In this document: piece after piece, positions 1-9,400 of the stretch
Layout: the number at the start of each line of letters is the position of its first letter
How positions within the stretch are numbered: the stretch's first letter is position 1
Assembly (NCBI GenBank): GCA_002794785.1
Contig: NBBA01000010.1
Coordinates: 1,240,001-1,304,000, forward strand
Origin: Coniferiporia sulphurascens
Lineage: Eukaryota; Basidiomycota; Agaricomycetes; Hymenochaetales; Hymenochaetaceae
Reading direction: 5' to 3'
Length of the DNA stretch: 64,000 nucleotides
Program-made: the position numbers and the translations under genes
Notes under the pieces: generated by a model
What the model was told of the DNA's origin: nothing
Seen by the model: the letters and a program-made list of their open reading frames with translations, nothing else
The model's database searches: none

Positions 1-1278
1 AGCCCGTGCACCATCGCGCGCGCTGTAAGCAAGGTCATATTCGCAGTATTTCGACAAAACTCACAGAAACGTAAAAGAACTGTGCCTCTAGGAACGCCGA
101 GACAATTGGACCGACGGTAAGCACAAATATCCACACCCACGCCTGAACGTTATGCGGGGAAACGCCAGTCTCAAGATACCTACAAAATCGATTATTTTGG
201 ATCGTTCTCAACGCTAGTTGACGATCAAGTCTTACTCAAGTAGATTCTTCAATCCATAAGGGGCAGCGAACTGCGCCACCAGTTGCATGGTCAACCACAA
301 TGTGAGGAGGGCATACTCCTTCTCTGTATGAATCGTAAGTACCGACGCTCGCCCTAATAAGAACAAATACAGACTCTATATGCGCATCATGCCCCAGATG
401 ATACTCCTCTTCCCAACCCTGACTGGGTCGAGAGCAGCAAGGGCTCTTTGACTGAGCATGTTTACCTTCTCGCGTTCGGGTATGTGAGGCATGTCTGCGA
501 CGGTAATGTCCGGGACCCTAAACGCGTGAAATATGATACCATCCAGAAACGAGTAGGTGTAACGCGACATTAACGATGCAGTGTCCTCGAGACTTGGCTG
601 CGCTCCGGGAGTCAATGCCCGGAACGGGCGTGGCATTATGAGTGGGACCACCAATCCTCCGAGAGTAAGCAGCGCAAGACGTGCCCACGTTATTGGGTCC
701 GAGGCAGGGTCAAACGGCGTCAGGGTCATTGTCGCGTATGGCCACGCGTCCAAAATGAAGTAGACGACGAAATTGGCGAACAGGAGGATGGCCAGTTGCC
801 GCGATGCAACGTCCCTCCATCGAGCCAACGCGACAATAGACGAAATAGACAACATTGACACGTAGACCTTTATCAAGAACATTATATTAGTAGGATATCA
901 AGGTAGTTTTTGGTATAAGCTGCATACGTAAAACGGCGGTTGATAGAAAAGCGCACTCGATCCTTGTCCAATGCTGAGCTCATAGATATCTAGTGATAGC
1001 AGCACGAATATTGACAGCAGTCTAATGAACCGGAACACCGTGATGGTTGTGCCATCTGAAGCTCTTGCATCGTCGGTGGGGTACTTCAGCAAAGGTTCTG
1101 TAGAGCTCCCTTCAGGATCTACTGAAGCAGGCGCTTGTCCATTGAGCAAGTTGCTCTGGGAATGATGAAAAGACCTCAGCCATTTCAAAGATACATAAGC
1201 CAGCGATGAGACCGCGAGAACCGGAGAAATATACAGAGAGCATTCGCTAGTCCAGGATTGCGACAGCAGGGCGCCCAT
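1..1278 (-). pseudogene. ABCC transporter, 5' part (copy 1), cut by window edge, with premature stop
   Basis: This is the N-terminal part of a Ybt1/Vmr1-type ABCC exporter. The first exon is 928-1278, starting at ATG 1278 and giving a first hydrophobic segment, a polar linker and a second segment. The second exon runs from 867 down to about 375 and carries the conserved [18 protein letters not shown] block shared with the copies at 6.5-13.0 kb and 48.3-54.8 kb. A third exon (about 330-235) and the start of TMD1 (about 175-60) follow, and the gene runs off the window. By eye the second exon is about 90% identical at DNA level to copy 2. Where copies 2 and 3 have a Trp codon just before the exon end, this copy has TAG (about 374-376), and the donor next to it reads GTCTGT instead of GTGAGT. 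The copy therefore looks inactivated, unless an unseen splice form skips the codon. Confidence 0.75.
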
Positions 1279-2269
1279 GGGCCAATACTAAACCAACGAC
1301 CGCCAGAGCAATGGTGAACGTGAGGAGGTGCGTTGCGCGTCCTCCAGGACCGTTCTTAACGGAGAACGAAAGCAGATAGTATGCGAATGAGCGACATTCC
1401 CGCAGCGATTTAGAACACGTAGATCCCTAAATCTCCGGTCCGACCTTTTCCGGTCGATCTGGCAACGCAAGGAAACATCAATTTCTTGTTTCTGATGCAG
1501 ACTTTTATTTCTATATTCGGTAAGCTTACAAAAAGTGTAAATTTTCTTAAGTTATCAGAATGTTGGAGATGACATACTTAGTGATGTTCTCCCGAACGGG
1601 TAACACGGGGCTGATGGAAAGGTTAGAACACCCCGACGAGGTCCGAAGCTTTGGCTCGGGGCTTTTAGATATTTGGAAAAGAAGTTCCAACTGTTCCGGG
1701 AGTCGCTTACTACGGCAGCCTGAGCAATTATATCAAGTATTCTTCGGTGTCGCTGGTGGCGAATTAGTTCCATCATTAGTCAACATCACCTTCGTGGATA
1801 AGAATTACAGTAAGGCGCCTACCTTTCAGACGTTAAGAAACGATGTCAGCTATTTTTCAGTAGACTATAAGCTGAGATAGTGGTTTTACTACCATGCCGA
1901 CCCTCGTACAACTATAGTCTAAAAAACATCACGGAAAGCATTGTACGAATGTACGGTGAGTTGTATTGAGAGTAAGAAATGACTTCTACTTACAATCATC
2001 ATGCATGACAAACCCTAACCGGCTACCTAACGAAAGACGGACCCGTCAGGCCGTCGGTGAGTCGGTTTGCTGCGTGGCTTGGATTGATGGAAGTGTCGGA
2101 ACAAGCTCCACTGGCCAAAATAAAAATCGCATTCCAAACTACCCGCAGTGATTCCCATATGCCTTCGTCTCCTCCGCTCCGAGCCCTTCTCAAGCTCTGC
2201 AATAAGATGCACGTCCGCATATTCCTTCTCTTCCTATTCTCCAGCGTAAGCGAGTCGTGTAGGCCTCAG
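1279..2269. other. Intergenic, no gene recognised
   Basis: Short open frames occur on both strands, but none shows a recognisable domain or homology to the neighbours. It lies between the copy 1 transporter start (to the left) and the end of the decayed FAD oxidase (to the right). Confidence 0.5.
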
Positions 2270-3454
2270 GAACAGTTTACCATCACATTCTGCGAGGTAC
2301 ATGTAGAACAGTTTTCGAATGCCATTGCGTCTCTTGAGATGGTGATGACCTTCGCCAATATGGATTTACTCGAAGGCGGCCATGAGTGTGATTTGGGAGG
2401 ACGAGATATCGGTGGTGGCGGAAGTAACTGTGTCGAGTACTTGCGTTGCCGTCTCGGCTCGAACGGATGTCTGTAGGAGACTGGTCATGTACCTGCTTCG
2501 GTCGGGAAGGGCGAATTTGTTCTGTTGATTTCTGGTAGAAGTAAGGCGGGTTAATGTGTGTCAGTGGGAATTGCCAGTGCAGTCCGGCAACTTTTGTACC
2601 TGCATGAAATTTAGCTTTCCATATGGAACTACCCCGGTCCGGTCGATTGGTTCTACTGTAATTATGATCTATTTTAAGAACATATTCTGAAAAAAGGGGA
2701 TATAATATCTGGAATACGCACTGAGGCCGTGGAAGTCCTTGAAATGCCTCCCTGACTTCTGCCTCTGTACCATTATAGATCATGAAGCAAACTACGCATA
2801 GCTGTCAGAGCTATTCAGCACAAGCCAGAATCACGATAATCACGAAGGCACGACACAGGTCGTCTTCCTTCCTCATCTTACGTCCAGGCGGGCGGCCCCT
2901 GACAGACCCTCTCCAACCACGCCCTCGCAAGATCGACTACAGGGGGAGCCAGGACGCATGAGAGCGCCAGCGTAAATGGACCTTTGCTGCTTGTGGAGCT
3001 GCATAACGAACTCGGTACAAACGTCGAAGTTGCATCCGTTACCACGCACGGCCCAGAAGAGGTCGCTGTGCGTGTTGGCATTGGCCATTAGTGTCAACCC
3101 ATCGACGAGAGCTGTAGTGACCTATGTGTGTAACTGTGTTAAGAAGTAGTGAATTTGGGATGAAAAATTGGACCTGTATTTGGGAGAGGGACTAACCTCG
3201 CACAGGTTATCAATTGTTGGTCCGTGCCTGGCAGTGAGTCATCGGAGTCCACCTCCGAGTGTCAATCTATCGAATGATACAGTTTAACTTCGTCTGCAAC
3301 ACCAACACAGTACACTAATTACCCGCCCACACCTATCCAAACTAGGCCCTCAAGTCAGGTATAAATTCTATACAAAGATAATTAAGGATACGCACATGGC
3401 TGACAGTGCCCCGAGCTCGTGCTCCATTACTGCCTTGTCAACAGCGTCCCAAAC

Positions 3455-4308
3455 TTATTTTTATTTTTATTTTTATTTTTTAATTCTGCATTTATATACT
3501 GCTACATTACAAAGTAAAAGACACGGATATGAGACCATATGAAGTATCGTGCAAGAGGAGATTAACAAGGTATAAAGTGTCTGGGTTTAAGGCTATGGAT
3601 GTGTGAGGTTTTGTGGTTGGAAGTGTCTAAATAATTTTGTCATGTGGGATATGAATTGGAATAACAAATTGTGTAGGAGGGGGTGGTGGTTTTATGGATT
3701 CTATGATGGCTAATACTGATTGTGTAAGGTGGGAGAAACTACTTGATTTTTTATGATGTGCGGGTGGGTGTGGTTTGAATTGTTTAATGTCCGAAATTTG
3801 TGACTCTGAGAGGGGTGACGTGACAGCACTTGGAGCGGCATGTGTGCATGAGGCTAGGGGCAGGTTGCCATGAGGTGTGAAGTTGACTGCGAATTGTAGG
3901 AGGACTGATGTTAAGTCCATGCATGGGCCATAAAGGTTGAGGTGTTCTCGGTAGAGGAGGATATGCCATGAATTGTGTGGTTGCTCAATAATGCTGATGA
4001 CCTGTAGTTTGTACTGGCGTATGGCCCAGTCTAATATGTGCTGATTTTCGTCAACGAGGTTGAAAGGTTCATATGTGGTATCAGTTTTGAAGTTTGGCAC
4101 TGGGAGGTGAAGGAATAGAAGGGGGCATGGGGGAATGGGGGAAAGGGGGAGTGGAATGATGAACAAGGCTGTAAAACAGCTCGACAGATGTCTACTGTGA
4201 GTGAGGACTGGTGTGGGTGGTTAACCCAGGGAGTTTAGGGGTGGTGCAAGTGGATGTGCACTGGGTGAGATGATGGTGGTTAGAGGTCAAGGGGTGCTGC
4301 CGGTGTCG
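3455..4308 (-). mobile_element. Short poly(A)-tailed retroposon, copy A (unnamed family)
   Basis: The 854-bp insertion is flanked by a perfect 12-bp duplication, agcgtcccaaac, at 3443-3454 and 4309-4320. On its own sense strand (minus) it ends in an A-rich tail of repeated AAAAAT units (3455-3480 on the plus strand as T-rich sequence). Its 5' end (about 4255-4308) and 3' end (3481-3560) match copy B in inverted orientation. It carries an open frame of about 180 codons and no reverse transcriptase. Tail plus variable duplication means insertion by target-primed reverse transcription, presumably using another element's enzyme. Confidence 0.85.
3627..4166 (-). CDS. Conserved retroposon-encoded protein, copy A (start lost or upstream)
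   Basis: The open frame of 179 codons aligns along most of its length with the frame in copy B. Shared stretches include PCPLL.LHLPVPNF, TDTTYEPFNLV, ILDWAIRQYKLQVISI, LSESQISDIKQFK and IIESIKPPPPP, and both copies end at the same place with TAG. Many nucleotide differences between copies lie at third codon positions, a sign that the protein was once under selection. There is no ATG at the equivalent of copy B's start, and the first ATG in frame lies about 80 codons in, so this copy is probably not translated in full. I do not recognise the family. It is Pro- and His-rich with no predicted membrane segment or known catalytic motif. Confidence 0.5.
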   Translation of the reverse strand: MFIIPLPLSPIPPCPLLFLHLPVPNFKTDTTYEPFNLVDENQHILDWAIRQYKLQVISIIEQPHNSWHILLYREHLNLYGPCMDLTSVLLQFAVNFTPHGNLPLASCTHAAPSAVTSPLSESQISDIKQFKPHPPAHHKKSSSFSHLTQSVLAIIESIKPPPPPTQFVIPIHIPHDKII

Positions 4309-4552
4309 AGCGTCCCAAACAGCACTACCACCAATATACACAAGCTTCTCCTCAAAATCGACTTTTGCACTACTTATGTACTGCGAAAGGTCAACGACCA
4401 AGCTGTCCTCCGCCGATGAGGCACCAGAGATACTACGGCCGTCTTCAGGATGGCGAGGGAGAACCCTTCAAAGCCCGACAGCAAGAAATAGCGGAAGAAG
4501 GCAACCGTGACAATTCGCGCGGCGCGTGGCGTTGCCCGCATCGCATCAGGAA

Positions 4553-5544
4553 CGATCCCTCCTTGACCTTGGACCACCATCATCTCGGGGTTTTCCCATG
4601 GTTCAATTGTCTAGTCGACTCACTACGCGTTAACTCGCAGCTGTATTACACGCAGAGCAGCTTGCCTAGCACGCCTCCTCCACTTAGTACAGGGTGCGGT
4701 TGTCACAAAGACATATGCCGTCCCAGATACCGGTTGGGCTTTTAGGACGATAGGGCCTCGTAACCTCAAACATCAAAACCTCACGTTCGCAGTACCTGCT
4801 TAACCTCCTCCTAGGGAGATGACAAAAACACAACCTATTTACCCATGCCCCCTCCTAATCCTTCACCTCCCTGTGCCTAACTTCGAAACCGACACCACAT
4901 ATGAACCTTTCAACCTCGTTAAAGAAAATCAAAACATACTCGACTGGGCTATACGCCAGTACAAGTTACAGGTCATCAGCATTACTGATCAAACACACAA
5001 TTCACGACACATCTTCCTCTACCGACACCACCTCAACCATTATGGCCCAAGCACAGACTTAACATCAGTCATCATACAATTCGCATTTCAACCCACACCT
5101 CATGGCAACCTCGCCCCAGCCTCACGTTCAATTACCGGTTTAAATGATGAAACTTTCACACTTCGTGAATCACACACACATGACGCTCCAGACGCTATTA
5201 CGACACAACTCTCGGAATCACAAATATCGGACATAAAACAATTCAAATCACGCCCACATGCACAACATAAAAAATTCAGTAGTTTTTCTCATCTCTCACA
5301 ATCACTATTAGTCATCATAGAATCCATAAAACCTCCACCCCCCCCTTCGCAATTTGCCCTTCCGTTACGTATACCCCCTGACAAAACCATTTAGAAAAAA
5401 CCTCCGACAACACAACCTTATACCTTTCTCCTAAATGCCTGAAAACCAGGAACTTCATACCTTGTTAATCTCCTCTGACACTCCACTTCATATGGTCTCA
5501 CATCCGCATCTTTTACTTTGTAATGTAGCGGTATACAAATGCTG

Positions 5545-5576
<32 letters not shown>
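4553..5576 (+). mobile_element. Short poly(A)-tailed retroposon, copy B (unnamed family)
   Basis: The 1,024-bp insertion is flanked by a 13-bp duplication, atcgcatcaggaa (4540-4552 and 5577-5589; the first A may belong to the tail). It ends in an uninterrupted run of nearly 30 A (about 5549-5577). Its start shares a block with copy A (ccttgacc..accaccatcatctc). It also shares the ORF and the 3' end around 5490-5548. It is opposite in orientation to copy A and only about 230 bp from it, in the same host gene. The region 4600-4818 has no counterpart I can align in copy A. Confidence 0.87.
4819..5394 (+). CDS. Conserved retroposon-encoded protein, copy B
   Basis: The frame is 191 codons from ATG 4819 to TAG 5392-5394. 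It is Pro/His/Gln-rich and ends in a PPPPP stretch close to the C-terminus. The frame is intact and matches copy A over most of its length; it has a small extra block (around residues 108-128) that copy A lacks. No reverse transcriptase, endonuclease, zinc-knuckle or transposase motif can be seen. It could be a protein the element uses for its own mobility, a fragment of a larger unseen autonomous element, or a captured host gene. I cannot assign a function. Confidence 0.55.
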   Translation: MTKTQPIYPCPLLILHLPVPNFETDTTYEPFNLVKENQNILDWAIRQYKLQVISITDQTHNSRHIFLYRHHLNHYGPSTDLTSVIIQFAFQPTPHGNLAPASRSITGLNDETFTLRESHTHDAPDAITTQLSESQISDIKQFKSRPHAQHKKFSSFSHLSQSLLVIIESIKPPPPPSQFALPLRIPPDKTI

Positions 5577-5579
<3 letters not shown>

Positions 5580-5589
5580 GCATCAGGAA

Positions 5590-6493
5590 AAAGTGAAAAT
5601 CCTACCCGCCGATCATTACCATATTTATCATAGCCAGGATTGGCATCCGTAGCACTCCGAGCTTATCGTATGCCCTCTCTTACAGAGTCACATCCTTAGG
5701 CAAATTATGGATCTCCAGCCTCCACACAACGGTAGTGGCATAAAAAGGAATTCGTGCCGGTCAGTGAGTAGTGTATGAGTATTTCTGCCCGTTTTTTCGG
5801 TAAATTTTGAGGTGTTTTCGGTTTGAGAGCAGTTTTTGTTCTGGATGTGACTTCGTAAAAGAGGGCATATGAGAGTAGATTGTTATAGGCACTATATGAC
5901 TATATGAACTACTTTCAGGACGAGATATTCCTTGAATACGCATCCAAACAAATTGAATACAGGCTTGGAAAAGTGTTAAGCAGAATATTGAGGCGGTGAT
6001 GCAGTGACATTCTTACAGTATTTAAATATCGACAGTACTGCACGATTTCCCAGTTCCGAGTGCTGGAGGGGAGCGAGTGAGTTGAACGCATGAGAAGCGG
6101 GCAGCAGATATTCTTTGGTTTGTTCTCCTGCGTCCGGCGCACGAAAGCCGCTCGCGCCAGCACTGGCAGCTTGGCCTCAACGCCCCAGTCCAAATTGCAT
6201 ATATCAGACCTTTGCGGTCTCATCAACATACTGTCATGACTGTCAGAGGCGACATGGAGGAACCAATGACTTGAATATGCTGGAATGTAAGCTAGGTGCG
6301 TATCGGCCGTCCAGAGCTAAGAAACTTGCACTAGCATTTTTCGGCTTGTATGCGCATTCGAGTTCGCTTGCATGAATCCATTTTTATCACACGACATGCC
6401 CAGTACTTAAAGCGCATTCGCTAACACCGTGAATTGCTGAAACCTAACATAATAGACAAGTGTTGAACGGCCAAACCAGAATTGAAATTACTT
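5590..6493. other. Intergenic, no gene recognised
   Basis: This is the host sequence beyond the second retroposon. Part of it (5590-5760) may be the degraded 5' end of the FAD-oxidase pseudogene. The rest holds only short frames without recognisable domains, up to the stop codon of the copy 2 transporter. Confidence 0.45.
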
Positions 6494-9400
6494 TTAGGCA
6501 CCAGCGAATTTAAGAAGAACTTCACGATCCTCGCTCTCGTCCACGAGAGCACGAAGGTGCCCTTTTTCATTTTCCAACAGCTTCTTTGGGCTGTCGAATT
6601 CTACAACCTGCCCTGCATCAAGGACCATCTGAAAGTAATACTATTGGTTACTGTCGTCAGCTAAATTTGTCTTGACTCACTATTTTATCATAGTCCATAA
6701 TGGTCTGAAGCCGATGAGCAATCGTAATGAGCGTCGTGTCCCTGTCGAACTCAGTACGCAGCGTCTTCTGGATCGCAGAGTCCGTGCTGTAATCTACCAT
6801 CGGACGTGCGTCAACACAACTCCCAAGCATAGTGTAGCCGAAAGACTCGCCTATAGCAGCCGTCGCCTCATCCAGGATAAGCAGCTTGCTTCTTCGGATG
6901 ACGGCACGAGCAAGAGCGATGATCTGGCGCTGGCCAAGGGAGAAATTCACCCCTCCGCTTTCAACCATCGTGTCAAGTCCTATCTTCGCATCCGTGTTCG
7001 TCTGTGCATCCGCTGTACTTTCCTCTGAACCGGTTGCACCCAAAGCGCCTTCACCCGTGCTCTGCTTAGGTTGATCGTTCTCAAGCGGATCCACATCCAC
7101 CTCCTTCATATTGAAGAATCCGGCCGCGCGCAATGCGTCGTTTAAAAGCGCATCGTCGTAGTGCTCGAAGGGGTCAAGATTCTCGCGCAGCGTCCCATGG
7201 ATAAGCTCCGGTTGCTGCGGGATGAGAGTGATGTTTGAGCGCAGGGCGTCTAAGTTAATTTCGTTTGTTGGGAGACCATCATAATAGACTTTTCCAGTCG
7301 TTTTAATAGCTCGAAGCAGGGCCAGGGCGATACTTGACTTTCCTGCTCAATAGGTTAAGGAGTGAGTTAAGCGTAGAAAAGAGTCACGAACCTGCACCGG
7401 TCCTTCCGACTAAGCGAGGGATGATTTATGAGAGTTTGTCGATATAGCACCGATAGAAAAAATCCACGTACCAACGCCCACGCGCTCACCGGACTTAACT
7501 TCAAATGAAATGTCTCGCAAGACTTCCGGTGAATCTTCGGACGGGAGGTATTTATGCATGTCCCAAATATACCAACGTAAAGGAAGTCACTCACCATCGG
7601 AATATCGTGCACATAGTTTTTCGACACGAAGCTCCCCGCTCGACGGCCAGTATGCAGGAGGCTTCCCGCTCTCGCTTGGTCCCGGCTCGTGGTCTATGCG
7701 CATGAACTCGAGTATTCGCTCAAGACTAGATAAAACATAAGTGACCGGCCCTCCTTCTTTAAAACGACAAACCTATTTGCTAAACGGGAGCAAAGTCAAC
7801 TAAACATCAGGCAGCGAATTTCAAGAACGTGGCGCTCACCCTGGATCTCCAACAAATTATAAATTCTTACCCAGTAAAGGATGGTACGGGTAAACGATAG
7901 GACCATCGACAGGGTAAATCCGGCGAAACCGGCTCCGAGCCGACCGCCATACACAAGATACGCGCTTATCACGCCAGCAAATACTGCGCCTAGGCTGTCC
8001 ACACGTATCGAAACCCATCGATTAATGTCGTAAAATGTGTACGAGGTTCGGGCGTATATATCAATGCGCTCTTCAAGCACGGAGCGGAAGAGATTCTGTG
8101 CGCCATAGGCTCTGATCGATGCTGGAACGGCTTTAGTACGATTAAGGAACTGTCAGAATTCACAAGTACGCACGCAAACCACCCAGTGCGGTCCCAACCT
8201 GGCTCATGACTGGAGATTTTGAATTACTGTGTGCGATTAAAAGTGTATCTACTCAGGAAGACCCGTTTCTGGTGATTGAGACGAAATACAGACCTCATCT
8301 CTCTTCTAACGCATATCTGACATTTCAAATAGATCCGGCCTATGACACCACCCAGGCCAGTGATGATGAGACCTGGGATAAATGCATACCAGCCGACCAT
8401 CAACACAGCGGAGAAGAATAGACAGATGAGGTTCATCGTAATCCAAATGAATGGAGATGCAAATTGCGGGATATCTTCGTCTATGGTGCCGATATCCTGA
8501 GTGCATCTGCAGAACAATAAAGTTCAAGAGACCATACTTCGACTACAAAAATGCGGGTTCTAAAATCCTACCTTGTGATAATTCTCCCGACAGGCGTGAT
8601 ATCCAGCCATCTGAGAAAGAGAGATGAATCTTATGATCAAGCGATTAGGCACCCGACCCACCTAAATGGCGACGCAAATATACTTTTCAGTAAATCATGA
8701 TGGATGACCCTCGAGGCTCTCATGGAACTGAAGATCCATATCACTTGCGCGATTAAATCGCCGATATAACGAGTCATATTTACGAGAACGAAAATCCCAA
8801 GATACCTGTGCGGCTTGAGAGTTTAGACAACTAGCCTTAATTGACGGGAATTAAAGGACTCACTTCAGTGTGGGTATCTCCGACGCTGGATATTTCTCGT
8901 ATTGGTTAGACCAGTACGCCACAAACCACGTCTGGAGTATCATAAACAGCACCGCAAACCACCTGGTACCCAAAAGCAAGGTCCACATTAAAGGCCCACC
9001 CACGCCTCGCACATATAGCATAATTGCCGCCATCTCCACGCGTCCCATCGCCTTCTCTTCTGCGACAACAAGCTTTCCCGCGTCCTTTTTTGCATTGTCG
9101 GTTTCTGCGTTGTTCTTCCTTTCAGGCTTCCCGCTTTCATCCAGCTTATCCTCTACGTTCTCGTTGACAACCTCACGCTCCTTCTCGACTTGCGCACGCA
9201 ATTGAGAATCTTTCTTGAGAACGTCTGAGACGGATCCTTGAGCAGAGACGGACCCATTGCCTCCGAGGTCGATAACGTAGCTGGCAACGGGAGCGGTAAG
9301 GGCAATGCTGTGGGTGACCAGAAGGATCGTGCGCCCCTGAACAAGGTCGCCCTTGAAAGCTTTGTTGACGATCCACTTTGCAGTATGCACGTCGAGGGCG

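Larger units (their letters stand above)
2270..4551 (-). pseudogene. FAD-linked oxidase (berberine-bridge type) pseudogene, disrupted by two retroposons
   Basis: Recognisable blocks appear in family order on the minus strand. They are a GGRSISGASSAED block (about 4400-4450) where the family has its flavin-binding GGHS, then VVDLSQY and VYIGGSAVWDA (to about 4309), continued across a retroposon by VDKAVMEHELGALSAM (about 3396-3454). Next come GGGLR-stop-LTARHGPTIDN (about 3200-3270), DLFWAVRGNGCNFDV and TEFVMQLHK (about 2990-3090), IYNGTEAEVREAF (about 2745-2790), and a C-terminal KVITISRDAMAFEN block (about 2310-2350). Active members oxidise alcohols or alkaloid-type substrates with FAD. This copy is dead: it changes frame at least three times, has an in-frame TGA where a Trp is expected, and is broken at 4309 by an insertion. 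The flavin-linking His of GGHS reads Arg. The sequence before the second insertion (beyond 5590) may hold the remaining N-terminus, but I cannot confirm it. Confidence 0.75.

Noticed and set aside
3455..5576. The inverted arms as one long foldback (MITE-like) element
   Set aside because: Each arm has its own different target duplication and its own A-rich tail, so they are two separate retroposon insertions.
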